A DNA stretch of 64,000 bases, taken from Sphingomonas sp. Leaf22 (GTDB lineage Bacteria > Pseudomonadota > Alphaproteobacteria > Sphingomonadales > Sphingomonadaceae). A program made the translations under genes and the position numbers. Of the stretch, positions 26,736-35,719 are shown piece by piece (positions within the stretch are counted from its first letter, which is position 1; each line of letters opens with the position of its first letter). The notes below the pieces were generated by a model. It was not told the DNA's origin and ran no database searches. It saw nothing but the letters and a program-made list of their open reading frames with translations. The stretch lies in the NCBI RefSeq assembly GCF_001421715.1, contig NZ_LMKP01000001.1, forward strand, positions 138,358 through 202,357, read 5' to 3'.

Positions 26736-27535
26736 CCGCCCTGCCCGGACCGCTGTGGCTGATCGGCTGCGGCAATATGGGCGGGGCGATGCTCGATCGC
26801 TGGATCGCGGACGGCGTCGACCCGGCGGCGATCACGGTCGTTACCCGCAGCCCGCGCGAGGTTCCGGCGGGCGTCACCCATGCGCTCATGCTGCCAGAAA
26901 CGCGTCCGGCGATCGTCGTGCTGGCGGTCAAGCCGCAGCAACTCGACGGGATCGCGCCTGATCTGGCCCCCCGCATCGCCCGCGTGCCGCTGCTGATCTC
27001 GATCCTTGCCGGGGTCGAGGAAGCGGCGCTCGCCCGCCGGTTCGACGCCGGGACGATCGTCCGCGCCATGCCTAATTTGCCAGTCGCGATCGGGCAGGGG
27101 GTGGTCGCGCTCCACTCGCACGGATCGGATGGCAATGCCCGGTCGACTGCCGAAGCATTGATGCGCCCGCTCGGACTGGTCGAATGGATCGACGATGCCG
27201 CGCTGTTCGATGCTGTCACCGCCTTGTCGGGTTGCGGGCCGGGGTTCGTATTTCGGTTCATCGACACGCTGGCAGCGGCGGGGGCGGCGCTCGGCTTGCC
27301 CGCCGATCAGGCGCAACGCCTCGCCATCGCCACGGTGCAGGGTTCGGCGACGATGGCGACGGGTGCCGATGTCCCGCCCGCAACGCTGGCCGATCGTGTC
27401 GCCAGCCCCGGCGGCTCGACGCGACAGGGGCTAAACGTCCTCGACGACGGCGACGCGCTGAAACGCCTGATCGCCGCCACCCTCGCTGCGTCCGAACGGC
27501 GCAATGCCGAGATGGCGGCGGCGGCGCGGGGATGA
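26732..27535 (+). CDS. proC: pyrroline-5-carboxylate reductase
   Basis: 267 residues. It performs the last step of proline synthesis with NAD(P)H. The Rossmann start PLWLIGCGNMGGAMLDRW, AVKPQQL, AGVEEAALARRF, IVRAMPNLPVAIGQG and the C-terminal dimer domain with ALSGCGPGFVFRFIDTL and ASPGGSTRQGLNVL are all present. It overlaps ybjN and the beta-lactamase gene, both by ATGA. Confidence 0.96.
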   Translation: MTALPGPLWLIGCGNMGGAMLDRWIADGVDPAAITVVTRSPREVPAGVTHALMLPETRPAIVVLAVKPQQLDGIAPDLAPRIARVPLLISILAGVEEAALARRFDAGTIVRAMPNLPVAIGQGVVALHSHGSDGNARSTAEALMRPLGLVEWIDDAALFDAVTALSGCGPGFVFRFIDTLAAAGAALGLPADQAQRLAIATVQGSATMATGADVPPATLADRVASPGGSTRQGLNVLDDGDALKRLIAATLAASERRNAEMAAAARG

Positions 27536-28386
27536 TCGGCGCGATCCTGCTCGCGGCGACACTGACCGCAGCCCCGCCGGCCGACGTCACCGCCCGCGCA
27601 CGACAATGCGCCGGCAAGGACGGTTGGAGCGATCCCGCGCCGCCGGTCCGCATCTTCGGCAATGTTTATGACATCGGCACCTGTGGCATTACCGTGCTGC
27701 TGATCGCCGGACCGCGGGGGCATGTCGTCATCGACGCCGCGACCGCCGAAGCGGTGCCGTCGATCGTAAACAACATCCGCAAGCTGGGTTTCCGCCCGCA
27801 GGATGTGAAGCTGCTGCTGATGAGCCACAGCCATATCGACCATGCCGGCGGCCTCGCCGCGCTGCGTCGCGCGACCGGTGCGAAACTGCGTGCAAGTGCT
27901 GCCGCGCGTGAAGTGATCGAACGCGGCCGGTTCGCGGCCGACGATCCGCAACGCGACATCCTGTCCCCGGTCGATCGCGTTCCGGTCGCCGGCGTCCTGA
28001 CCGACGGCCAATCGGTCACGCTCGGCCCGATTCGACTGACCGCGCATCTGACCCCCGGCCATTCGCCCGACGGCATGAGTTGGTCGTGGCGGTCGTGCGC
28101 GGGAACGGTCTGCCGCACCATCGTCTTCGCCGATAGCTTGTCCGCCGTATCGTCGGACGCCTACCGCTTTCGCGACCATCCGGCCTATGTCGCACGGCTA
28201 CGCGCGACGATCGCCCGGGTGGCGGCGCTGCCGTGCGATATCGTCCTCACCCCGCATCCGGGGGCAAGCGACATGGCGGAACGACTGGCAGGCCAAAAGC
28301 CGCTGGTCGACCGGAACGGCTGCCGTGCCTATGCGGACGCCGCGACCCGACGTCTCGACAAAAGGCTGGCCGACGAAGCGCGCTGA
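27532..28386 (+). CDS. bla: subclass B3 metallo-beta-lactamase
   Basis: 284 residues, ATG overlapping the proC stop. A signal peptide (about 1-20) leads to CAGKDGWSDPAPPVRIFGNVYDIG. The zinc motif SHSHIDHAGG provides His99, His101, Asp103 and His104. Further ligands are His177 in LTPGHSPDG and His242 in LTPHPGA. This is the subclass B3 ligand set (HxHxDH without the B1/B2 Cys). Sphingomonads are known to carry chromosomal B3 enzymes. Being fused into a proC operon without mobile-element signs suggests a resident gene. Activity on carbapenems is likely for the class but not shown here. Confidence 0.88.
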   Translation: MIGAILLAATLTAAPPADVTARARQCAGKDGWSDPAPPVRIFGNVYDIGTCGITVLLIAGPRGHVVIDAATAEAVPSIVNNIRKLGFRPQDVKLLLMSHSHIDHAGGLAALRRATGAKLRASAAAREVIERGRFAADDPQRDILSPVDRVPVAGVLTDGQSVTLGPIRLTAHLTPGHSPDGMSWSWRSCAGTVCRTIVFADSLSAVSSDAYRFRDHPAYVARLRATIARVAALPCDIVLTPHPGASDMAERLAGQKPLVDRNGCRAYADAATRRLDKRLADEAR

Positions 28387-28387
28387 C

Positions 28388-28891
28388 CTACCGCCCCAGC
28401 GCCGCCACCGCCGCCTTGTCGCCCGCCGGGATCAGACCCTCCAGCACCGCCCAGAAGCCGCTGACCGCGTCCTGCCCCGCACCCGAATAGGCACGCGACA
28501 GCTTCGCGTTGAGCATTTCGTACAGTCGCGCCTCCAGCGCCTGTCCGTCGGGCGTCAGTTTCAGCAACCGTTGCCGCGCATCGCGGTCGCCTGCCCGACT
28601 CTCGACCAGGCCGCGCGACGACAGGTCGTTCAGCACCCGCCCCAACGACTGTTTCGTGATCGCCAGCAACCGCAGCAATTCGCTGACCGACAGGTCGGGC
28701 CGGCGGGCAATGAAATACAGCGCGCGGTGATGCGCACGCCCCAGATTCTGCGCGGCCAATTCCTCATCGATCGTCCGCGTCAGATGGCTATAGCCGAAAT
28801 ACAGCAGTTCGATCCCGCGCCGTACCTCCGCTTCGCGCAGGAACAATGCCGATGCGGCCATCGGCTGGGCGGGCGATATTGGGGCAGTCAT
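28388..28891 (-). CDS. MarR family transcriptional regulator
   Basis: 167 residues from ATG 28891; an in-frame ATG at 28900 would add three. EAEVRRGIELLYFGYSHLTRTIDEELAAQNLGRAHHRALYFIARRPDLSVSELLRLLAITKQSLGRVLNDLSSRGLVE is the MarR winged-helix core, with RDARQRLLKLTPDGQAL as the wing. It is divergent from ilvE with 58 nt between and converges on the beta-lactamase gene with 1 nt between. Ligand and targets unknown; ilvE is the obvious candidate target. Confidence 0.9.
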   Translation of the reverse strand: MTAPISPAQPMAASALFLREAEVRRGIELLYFGYSHLTRTIDEELAAQNLGRAHHRALYFIARRPDLSVSELLRLLAITKQSLGRVLNDLSSRGLVESRAGDRDARQRLLKLTPDGQALEARLYEMLNAKLSRAYSGAGQDAVSGFWAVLEGLIPAGDKAAVAALGR

Positions 28892-28949
28892 GTTGACCAT
28901 TTCTGCCATCCGGCCTACGCCATCGCAAGCATTCATCCATGAGGACGCC

Positions 28950-30038
28950 ATGACGCAGCCGACCTTCGCCTTCGAATCCCATGCGACGCCGGTCGCGGCG
29001 AGAGAGCGGGCGGCACGGATCGTCAATCCCGGTTTCGGGCGCGTCTTTACCGACCATATGGCGACGATGCGCTGGTCGGAGGACAAGGGCTGGTACGACG
29101 CCAAGATCAGCGCGCGGGCGCCGATCGTCATGGACCCGGCCGCCGCCGTTCTCCACTACGCACAGGAAATTTTCGAAGGGCTGAAGGCCTATACGCTGCC
29201 CGATGGCGGCGTCGCGCTGTTCCGCGCCGAACAGAATGCCGCCCGCTTCCGCCGCTCGGCAAAGCGCCTCGCCATGGCCGAATTGCCCGAGGACCTGTTC
29301 GTCGCGTCGTGCCGCGAACTGACGCTGGCCGAGCGCGACTGGATTCCGGCCGGGGAGGGCAGCGCGCTCTATCTGCGCCCGTTCATGATCGCGAGCGAGA
29401 CGTTTCTCGGCGTGAAGCCGTCCGCCGAGTATCTCTATTGCGTCATCGCCTCGGCGGTCGGCAACTACTGGCCGGGCGGTGCCAAGAGCGTGTCGCTGTG
29501 GGTGTCGAAGGAATTCACCCGCGCTGCGCCGGGCGGTACTGGCGATGCGAAGTGCGGCGGCAATTACGCCGCCAGCCTGCTCGCCCAGTCGGAAGCGATC
29601 CGGCAGGGCTGCGATCAGGTCGTGTTCCTCGACGCGGTCGAACGCCGCTGGGTCGAGGAACTGGGCGGCATGAACATCTTCTTCGTGTTTGACGACGGCA
29701 CGATGCTCACCCCGCCGCTGACCGGCACGATCCTGCCCGGCATCACCCGCGATTCGATCCTGACGCTGGTCCGCGATGCCGGGATCGACGTGCGCGAGGA
29801 ACGCTATTCGATCGAACAGTGGCAGGCCGATGCCGCCAGCGGCCGGCTAGTCGAGGCATTCGCCTGCGGCACCGCCGCGGTTGTCACCCCGATCGGCAAG
29901 GTGTCGTCGGCGGACTTCAGCTTCCAGATCGGCGACGGCCAGCCAGGGGAACGGACGCAGGCGCTGCTCAAGCAACTGACCGACATCCAGCGCGGCCGCA
30001 GCAACGACCCGCACGACTGGATGCAACGCATCGGCTAA
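28950..30038 (+). CDS. ilvE: branched-chain amino-acid aminotransferase
   Basis: 362 residues from the ATG at 28950 (GAGG 5 nt before). It is a fold-type IV PLP enzyme of the long (BCAT-II) form: HYAQEIFEGLKAY, FRPSAKRLAM-like helix, YLRPFMIASETFLGV, then CGGNYAASLLAQSEAI with the PLP Lys expected just before (GDAKCGGNYAAS), and EELGGMNIFFV. It catalyses the last step of Leu/Ile/Val synthesis. A strong GC hairpin follows the stop. Confidence 0.95.
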   Translation: MTQPTFAFESHATPVAARERAARIVNPGFGRVFTDHMATMRWSEDKGWYDAKISARAPIVMDPAAAVLHYAQEIFEGLKAYTLPDGGVALFRAEQNAARFRRSAKRLAMAELPEDLFVASCRELTLAERDWIPAGEGSALYLRPFMIASETFLGVKPSAEYLYCVIASAVGNYWPGGAKSVSLWVSKEFTRAAPGGTGDAKCGGNYAASLLAQSEAIRQGCDQVVFLDAVERRWVEELGGMNIFFVFDDGTMLTPPLTGTILPGITRDSILTLVRDAGIDVREERYSIEQWQADAASGRLVEAFACGTAAVVTPIGKVSSADFSFQIGDGQPGERTQALLKQLTDIQRGRSNDPHDWMQRIG

Positions 30039-30042
30039 AAAG

Positions 30043-30066
30043 CCCTCTCCCCTTCGGGGGAGAGGG
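30043..30066. repeat. intergenic hairpin repeat behind ilvE
   Basis: CCCTCTCCCC and GGGGAGAGGG form a perfect 10-bp stem with a TTCG tetraloop, followed by TTGGGAGAGGGG, which repeats part of the arm. It has no T-run. Elements of this sequence type are widespread between genes in alphaproteobacteria and probably stabilise or end transcripts. Confidence 0.75.
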
Positions 30067-30128
30067 TTGGGAGAGGGGCAGTGCGCCACGCCCGGTCCGG
30101 AGCACTGCCTGCCATCCCGGCCCACCCG

Positions 30129-30671
30129 CTACCCGATCGCCCGCTTATAATAATGAAACGGCAGCCAACTGGCGACATGCTCCCAGCCTTCGGCTTGCAG
30201 GCGCGTTGCGTCGCTGCCGGTCCCGATCCGACGGCAATATTCCCATAGCCGCTCGCTAGGACGGAAGCTGAGAGTCAGCGCGCCAAGCGCAACCAACTCG
30301 TTACCCCTCCTGCCTTCCTCCGCCATAATGCGCAGTTCGTTGAACGCCGTCGCGCCCGTACGAACGAACGTGCCGCCCTCCGACCGTTCTTCGGCATAGC
30401 CGGTAACCCGCCCGAACCGCTGCTGTGCCGCCTGCTTGCTGATGCCCAGCGTTTCGCCGATCTCCGCCCAGCTCATGTCGGCCCGTCGCGCTGCATCGAT
30501 CCAGCGGTTCAGGTTCAGCCGCGCCTCATCGGCAACGACATGCGCCGCGACGATGGCCTTGGCAAAATCGGCCTTCCCCTCACCGGAAAAGGGCGGCTCG
30601 CGCTCCTCTGCCCAATCGAGGACGATCGACGCCGTCCTCGTCCGCAACCGTTGTTCTTCCTGCATCCGCAT
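30129..30671 (-). CDS. helix-turn-helix protein, probable regulator
   Basis: 180 residues if started at ATG 30671 (a TTG at 30686 or ATG at 30665 are possible). The helix-turn-helix is ADMSWAEIGETLGISKQAAQQRFG, similar to sigma-factor region 4 or HTH_7-like motifs; the N-terminal half is helical and the C-terminal part (EGWEHVASWLPFHYYKRAIG) is unfamiliar. It reads from a stretch with three GTCAA-N7-TTGAC dyads next to its start, so autoregulation is likely. Family unknown. Confidence 0.7.
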   Translation of the reverse strand: MRMQEEQRLRTRTASIVLDWAEEREPPFSGEGKADFAKAIVAAHVVADEARLNLNRWIDAARRADMSWAEIGETLGISKQAAQQRFGRVTGYAEERSEGGTFVRTGATAFNELRIMAEEGRRGNELVALGALTLSFRPSERLWEYCRRIGTGSDATRLQAEGWEHVASWLPFHYYKRAIG

Positions 30672-30681
30672 CTGCTGCTTC

Positions 30682-30745
30682 GTCAATGATTGCTTGACGA
30701 TTTGTCAATCAACCATTGACTCGCCGCGGTCAACTGAATGTTGAC
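30682..30745. promoter_or_regulatory. triple operator array GTCAA-N7-TTGAC
   Basis: Three copies of GTCAA-N7-TTGAC occur at 30682-30698, 30704-30720 and 30729-30745. All six half-sites are exact. Dyad centres are 22 and 25 bp apart. The array fills the gap between the thiolase stop and the helix-turn-helix gene, and overlaps a possible TTGACA -35 hexamer on the minus strand (30708-30703). Confidence 0.75.
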
Positions 30746-30748
30746 GGA

Positions 30749-31927
30749 TCAAAGGACCTCGAACAGTCCCGCAGCACCCATGCCGCCACCGACACACATC
30801 GTTACGACGACATATTTCACCCCGCGCCGCTTGCCCTCAATCAGTGCGTGACCGGTCATCCGCGCCCCCGACATGCCGTACGGATGCCCGATCGAGATCG
30901 CGCCGCCATTGACGTTCAACCGGTCGTTCGGGATGCCCAGCATGTCCTGGCAATACAGTACCTGCACCGCGAACGCCTCGTTCAGCTCCCACAGCCCGAT
31001 ATCATCGACCGACAGGTCGAAGCGTTCGAGCAGCTTCGGCACGGCGTAGACCGGGCCGATCCCCATTTCGTCGGGTTTGGTGCCCGCCACTGCCATGCCG
31101 ACATAGCGGCCCAGTGGCTGCAACCCGCGTGCCGCGGCGACCGACTCTTCCATCAGCACGCAGGACGACGACCCGTCCGACAGCTGGCTGGCATTACCCG
31201 CGGTGATGACCGCCTGTTCGCCCATCACGGGTTTGAGCGACTGCAACCCTTCCAGCGTCGTGTCGGCGCGGTTGCCTTCGTCCCTGGTCAGCGTGACTTC
31301 ATGCGCCGACACTTCCTTCGTCGCCTTGTCGACGACGTTCATCGTCGCGGTCACCGGCACCAGTTCGGCATCGAACAGCCCGGCGGCCTGCGCGGCGGCG
31401 GTGCGCTGTTGCGATTGGAGCGCATAGGCGTCCTGCCGATCGCGCGAGATGTCATAGCGTTTGGCGACGATCTCGGCGGTCTGGAGCATCGGCATATAGA
31501 TGTCGCCGTGCATCGCCAGCAATTCGGGATCGGCCGCGATCCGCATCTGCGGCGTCTGGACGAGGCTGATCGATTCGACGCCGCCGGCAACGCAAATGTC
31601 CATGCGGTCGTGTACGATCTGCTTGGCGGCGGTGGCGATCGCCATCAGCCCGCTGGCGCATTGCCGGTCGATCGACATGCCCGACACCGTCGTCGGCAGG
31701 CCCGCGCGCAATGCTGCCTGACGCGCGATGTTACCCGCCTGATGCCCCTGTTGCAGCGCCGCGCCGAACAGCACGTCGTCGACCTCGCCCCCCTCGATCC
31801 CGGCGCGTTCGACCGCCGCCCGGATCGAATGCGCGGCCATCGTCGGCGCGGGCAGGTTGTTGAACGCCCCGCGATAGGCGCGGCCGATCGGGGTACGGGC
31901 GGTCGAAACGATGACGGCTGAGCGCAT
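30749..31927 (-). CDS. thiolase (acetyl-CoA C-acyltransferase)
   Basis: 392 residues. The nucleophilic Cys90 is in [13 protein letters not shown]. The C-terminal catalytic region has [31 protein letters not shown] and [16 protein letters not shown], the two-His plus Cys arrangement of degradative thiolases. It would cleave 3-ketoacyl-CoA in beta-oxidation. It follows a MaoC-type hydratase gene by 13 nt, so the pair likely serve one acyl-CoA route. Confidence 0.93.
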   Translation of the reverse strand: MRSAVIVSTARTPIGRAYRGAFNNLPAPTMAAHSIRAAVERAGIEGGEVDDVLFGAALQQGHQAGNIARQAALRAGLPTTVSGMSIDRQCASGLMAIATAAKQIVHDRMDICVAGGVESISLVQTPQMRIAADPELLAMHGDIYMPMLQTAEIVAKRYDISRDRQDAYALQSQQRTAAAQAAGLFDAELVPVTATMNVVDKATKEVSAHEVTLTRDEGNRADTTLEGLQSLKPVMGEQAVITAGNASQLSDGSSSCVLMEESVAAARGLQPLGRYVGMAVAGTKPDEMGIGPVYAVPKLLERFDLSVDDIGLWELNEAFAVQVLYCQDMLGIPNDRLNVNGGAISIGHPYGMSGARMTGHALIEGKRRGVKYVVVTMCVGGGMGAAGLFEVL

Positions 31928-31940
31928 GGCGGGTCCTTGT

Positions 31941-32396
31941 TCAGGTGAAGATTTGGCTGATCCATTCGGCGATCAGCGCGGGTTGATCGGTACCGTCGAC
32001 CTCGACGGCATAGCTGATGGTCTGCTGCCACTGACCGGGGTGCTTCTGTTCGAACGCCACCAGCGTGAAGCGCCCGCGAAGGCGCGACCCCGACCGGACC
32101 GGCCGGACGAAACGCACGCGGTTGCCACCGTAATTCACGCCCATCCGCGTGCCGACGATCGCCGGCATCCCGCTGCTCGCGGCCAGCTTCGGCATCAGCG
32201 ACAGCAGCAGGAAACCATGCGCGATCGTGCCGCCGAACGGCGTCGCGGCGGCCGCCACCGGGTCGACATGGATGAACTGATGGTCGTCGGTCGCATCGGC
32301 AAAGGCGGTGATCCGCGACTGGTCCAGCGTCATCCAGTCGGACAGCCATTCGCCGCCGATCCGTTCCGCCATTGCTTCCGCCGTGATCGCCGTCAC
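31941..32396 (-). CDS. MaoC family (R)-specific enoyl-CoA hydratase-like protein
   Basis: 151 residues from the GTG at 32396, chosen because AAGGAG lies 7 nt upstream; a longer frame reaches 32456. The hydratase motif is [36 protein letters not shown], with the catalytic Asp and His, in a single hot-dog domain. It precedes the thiolase gene in the same direction. Probable acyl-CoA hydratase; substrate chain length unknown. Confidence 0.9.
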   Translation of the reverse strand: MTAITAEAMAERIGGEWLSDWMTLDQSRITAFADATDDHQFIHVDPVAAAATPFGGTIAHGFLLLSLMPKLAASSGMPAIVGTRMGVNYGGNRVRFVRPVRSGSRLRGRFTLVAFEQKHPGQWQQTISYAVEVDGTDQPALIAEWISQIFT

Positions 32397-32518
32397 CGAC
32401 CTCTCCTTGTCCGGCCGAAGCATAGCCGCACGACCGGCAGTCGCAAGCGAAAACACACCGGAAACCGCAAAGCGGCCCCATCAAACTAGCTGCAATCCAA
32501 ACCCTATCTTCGAAAAGA

Positions 32519-33670
32519 TCAGCTTGCCGCAGGGGCGGGGTCGATGATCGAGCCATCGGCCCGGGCCGTCATGTTGACCTGCGTCGGATAGGCGATCTCG
32601 ATCCCCTCGGCATTGAACCGCCGCAGGATCGCGATGCCGACCGCGGTCCGCCCGTCGTAAAAGGCCGCATAGTCGACGCCGGGCGAATCGAAGATGACCT
32701 CGAAATCGAGGCTCGACGCGCCGAAGCCGACAAAGCCGCAGCGAACGAACACGCGTTGTTCGGCCTCGACGATCTCGCGCAGCATCGCCGGGATACGCGC
32801 ACAGGTGTCGGCATCGGTCTGATAGGTCACGCCGATCACGAACGACGCGCGGCGATGCTCGCGCCGGCTGTTGTTCGTGATCTCCTTGTCGAGCAGGTTC
32901 TTGTTCGAAATGATGCGTTCTTCGCCGGTGATCGACCGGATCCGCGTTGATTTCAGCCCGATTTCGGCGATGGCGCCATTGGTCTGATCGTAACTGACGT
33001 TGTCGCCGCGCCGGAACGGCTTGTCGAAGATGATCGACAGCGCGGCGAACAGATCGGCGAAAATTCCCTGTGCGGCCAGACCGATGGCGATGCCGCCGAC
33101 GCCTAATCCCGCGACCAGCCCGGTGACGTTCACCCCCAGATTGTCGAGCACGACGATCAGCGCGATGGCGAACAGTGCGAAAGTAACGAGCAACCGGATC
33201 AGCCCCATTGCCGATGCCAGCGCCTCGCCGTGATTATGGTCGCTCGCCGTCCGTCGCTCGACCACGCCCAGGATCACTTCGCGTGCCCAGATCGCCGCCT
33301 GGAACACCGCGGCGACGGTGAACAGGAACTCGATCGTCGCGGTCACCATCGGCGGCGCGCTGGCATAGCCGTCGACCAGCTTGGCGGCGAGCGTCACCAT
33401 GAAGAACAGGCCGGTCCGCGCCACCGCCCGCCCGGCGACGGTGCCCCATCCGGCGCGATCGTTGCGACACAGCCGCATACCCCAACGCCGCACGACCAGC
33501 AGCGCGAGGACGATCGCCGCCCCGACGCCCAGCGCGACCAGCACCTGCAACCAGTTGTCGGCAATCCACCGTGCGCTGTCCTGTAACAACAGCTGCGCCT
33601 GCGCTTGCGCCTGACCGGCGCTGAAACTCTTTTCGACCGTCGCGGCGGCCGAACTATTCTGGGCAGTCAT
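32519..33670 (-). CDS. small-conductance mechanosensitive channel, MscS family
   Basis: 383 residues. After a soluble N-terminus come about four membrane helices, the pore helix LVAGLGVGGIAIGLAAQGIFADLFAALSIIFDKPFRRGD (the MscS Gly/Ala pattern) and the beta domain with GAIAEIGLKSTRIRSITGEERIISNKNLLDKEITN. The C-terminal alpha/beta domain follows. It should open on membrane tension to release solutes. It is followed upstream, 9 nt away, by topoisomerase IB in the same direction. Confidence 0.92.
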   Translation of the reverse strand: MTAQNSSAAATVEKSFSAGQAQAQAQLLLQDSARWIADNWLQVLVALGVGAAIVLALLVVRRWGMRLCRNDRAGWGTVAGRAVARTGLFFMVTLAAKLVDGYASAPPMVTATIEFLFTVAAVFQAAIWAREVILGVVERRTASDHNHGEALASAMGLIRLLVTFALFAIALIVVLDNLGVNVTGLVAGLGVGGIAIGLAAQGIFADLFAALSIIFDKPFRRGDNVSYDQTNGAIAEIGLKSTRIRSITGEERIISNKNLLDKEITNNSRREHRRASFVIGVTYQTDADTCARIPAMLREIVEAEQRVFVRCGFVGFGASSLDFEVIFDSPGVDYAAFYDGRTAVGIAILRRFNAEGIEIAYPTQVNMTARADGSIIDPAPAAS

Positions 33671-33679
33671 GCAATCCTT

Positions 33680-34708
33680 TCACGCGGCTTCGGCGACCTT
33701 CGTCTGCGCTTCGAGCAGCGCAATCAGCCCCCGTTCGTGCCGGTTGAGATACTTGGCACTGCGCGGCAGGCGCAGCGTCTCGCGAAATGCGGTCTGCCCG
33801 TCCTTGACCAGATCGATCAGCAGCGGATGGACATAGGATTTGCGGGCGATTGCCGGGGTATTGCCCAGCGCGTCGACCACCGGGCCCAGCATCGTCTTCA
33901 TGCTGATATCATGCTCTGCCTCGGCCAGCGAGGTGAAGGCCAGCACGCTCGCCCCCCACGTCCGGAAATGCTTGGCGGTGAAGTCCCCACCCATCGCCTC
34001 GCGGATATAGGCGTTGACGTCGCCCGACGTGACCGGATGCGTCTCACCCTCGGCATCGACCCAGCGGAACAGATGCTGTCCCGGCAGGTCCTGACATTTC
34101 CGGACGAAGCTCGCCAGCGACCGGTCGGTGATCGTCAGGATGCGCAGCTTGCCCGACTTCGCCTTATATTGCAGCTTCAGCGAGGTGCCCGACAGCTTGG
34201 CGTGGCGCTTGCGCAGCGTCGTCGCGCCGAAACTCTTGTTGACCCGCGCATAGCCTTCGTTGCCGACCCGGACCCGGCCGAGATCGAGCAGCCGCACCAC
34301 CGCCGCCACCGCCCGCTCGCGCGACAGCGCCCGCTTGGCAAGATCGCGTTCGACCTGCGCGCGCAAACGGGGCAGGGCATGGCCGAATGCGGCGCAACGA
34401 TCATATTTCGCCGTCTCCTGCGCTTCGCGGAAATCGGGGTGATAGCGATATTGTTTGCGACCCTTGTCGTCCCAACCGATCGCCTGGATATGGCCGGAAG
34501 GGTCGGGGCAGAACCATGCGTCGCGATAGGCGGGCGGCAGGCCGACGGCGTTCAGCCGGTCGATCTCGTCGCGGTCGGTGATGCGTTCGCCGTCCGCGTC
34601 GTAATATCCCCAGCCGCGCGTCAGCTTCTTGCGGGTGATGCCGGTCGCCGCGCAGTCCGAAAAGGTACAGCCGGCGGGGCAGGGGAGGTCGTCTTCGGCT
34701 GGTTCCAT
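33680..34708 (-). CDS. DNA topoisomerase IB, poxvirus type
   Basis: 342 residues. It starts with a Cys-containing segment (CPAGCTFSDCAATGITRKKL), then WGYYDADGERITDRDEIDRLNAVGLPPAYRDAWFCPDPSGHIQAIGWDDKGRKQYRYH. The catalytic domain includes RVGNEGYARVNKSFGATTLRKRH, TAKHFRTWGAS and the nucleophile Tyr292 in IARKSYVHPLL. It relaxes supercoils without ATP. It is common in alphaproteobacteria as a non-essential extra topoisomerase. Divergent from the DJ-1/PfpI gene. Confidence 0.93.
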   Translation of the reverse strand: MEPAEDDLPCPAGCTFSDCAATGITRKKLTRGWGYYDADGERITDRDEIDRLNAVGLPPAYRDAWFCPDPSGHIQAIGWDDKGRKQYRYHPDFREAQETAKYDRCAAFGHALPRLRAQVERDLAKRALSRERAVAAVVRLLDLGRVRVGNEGYARVNKSFGATTLRKRHAKLSGTSLKLQYKAKSGKLRILTITDRSLASFVRKCQDLPGQHLFRWVDAEGETHPVTSGDVNAYIREAMGGDFTAKHFRTWGASVLAFTSLAEAEHDISMKTMLGPVVDALGNTPAIARKSYVHPLLIDLVKDGQTAFRETLRLPRSAKYLNRHERGLIALLEAQTKVAEAA

Positions 34709-34813
34709 CGGGCTTTCCCTGCAGGTGATCCGATCAATGTTCGGCTCGTCGCTTCGTTCCGGAACCCGGCCGGTGCCGACCGGTTAGGGGCGGACCGTAA
34801 CAGGAGATTACCC

Positions 34814-35368
34814 ATGGCCGACCTCGCCAATGCCCGCGTGCTGATCCTCGCCGCCGACGGGTTCGAGGAATCCGAACTGTTCGATCCGCGTCAGGCGCTG
34901 CTCGACGCCGGGGCGCAGGTGACCCTCGCCTCGATCAAGACCGATCCGATCCAGGGCGTCGTCAACGACAGCGAAAAGGCGCGCACGATCACCCCCGACC
35001 TGACGCTCGACGATGTCGATACCGAACAGTTCGATGCGCTGCTGCTGCCCGGTGGCGTCGGCAATCCCGACAAGATGCGCATGGAGGAACGCGCGGTCGA
35101 AATCGTCAGCGAATTCATGGACGACGACAAGATCGTCGCCGCCATCTGCCACGCGCCATGGCTGCTGGTCGAAGCCGATGTGGTCGATGGCCGCCGCGTC
35201 ACCAGCTGGCCGTCGGTGCGCACCGACCTCGAAAATGCCGGCGCGGAAGTGGTCGATCAGGAAGTGGTGATCGACGGCAACCTCATCACCAGCCGCATGC
35301 CCGACGACATTCCCGCCTTCTCAAAGGCGATGATCGAGGCGATCGAAAGCGAACTGGCCGAGGCGTGA
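34814..35368 (+). CDS. DJ-1/PfpI family protein
   Basis: 184 residues, AGGAG 7 nt before the ATG. ARVLILAADGFEESELFDPRQALLDAGAQVTLASI and the nucleophile elbow VAAICHAPWLLVEADVVDGRRVTSWPS (Cys in AICHAP) give the type 1 glutamine-amidotransferase-like fold of PfpI/YhbO. Such proteins have been reported as glyoxalases or stress proteins; the exact reaction here is not determinable. Confidence 0.92.
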   Translation: MADLANARVLILAADGFEESELFDPRQALLDAGAQVTLASIKTDPIQGVVNDSEKARTITPDLTLDDVDTEQFDALLLPGGVGNPDKMRMEERAVEIVSEFMDDDKIVAAICHAPWLLVEADVVDGRRVTSWPSVRTDLENAGAEVVDQEVVIDGNLITSRMPDDIPAFSKAMIEAIESELAEA

Positions 35369-35375
35369 ACGGGGC

Positions 35376-35397
35376 GGGGCGGAGCAACCTCCGCCCC
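35376..35397 (+). terminator. hairpin behind the DJ-1/PfpI gene
   Basis: GGGGCGGA and TCCGCCCC pair with a 6-nt loop, 8 nt after the stop codon. Only a weak T content follows (GTGTTCG), so termination may be inefficient. Confidence 0.5.
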
Positions 35398-35719
35398 GTG
35401 TTCGCGGTAACCGGCGTTCGTCATTCCCGCCAAGGGAGGGTGCTGCGAAAGTACTGGTTCCAGCCCTGCCGTACCCCCGCGCAGGCGGGGGTCCAGGGTT
35501 CCAAGCGCATCCCGTTGTTTTGCTTGGCTCTGGATCCCCGCCTGCGCGGGGGTACGGCGAGTTTTCGACAAGCTTACGACCTTCGCGGAGGTCTCCGAAA
35601 GCAGGGATCCATATGCGTTAGGGTTTGCGGTCGGATCGCAGCCATTGCGGCTGTGGGTCCCCGCCTTGTCGGGGACAACGAGGCGTAACCTGAAACGGTA
35701 GGAGCCTGCCGTCAGCCCT
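35398..35719. repeat. gene-free region with inverted REP-like repeats
   Basis: This 322-nt gap has no convincing gene. Two near-complementary copies of one element face each other: 35471-35496 (GTACCCCCGCGCAGGCGGGG onward) and 35530-35555 (ending CCTGCGCGGGGGTAC), able to form a long stem. A further hairpin GTCCCCG/CGGGGAC sits at 35657-35676. The element is related to copies at 41.6-41.9, 45.80 and 48.19 kb. Confidence 0.75.
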
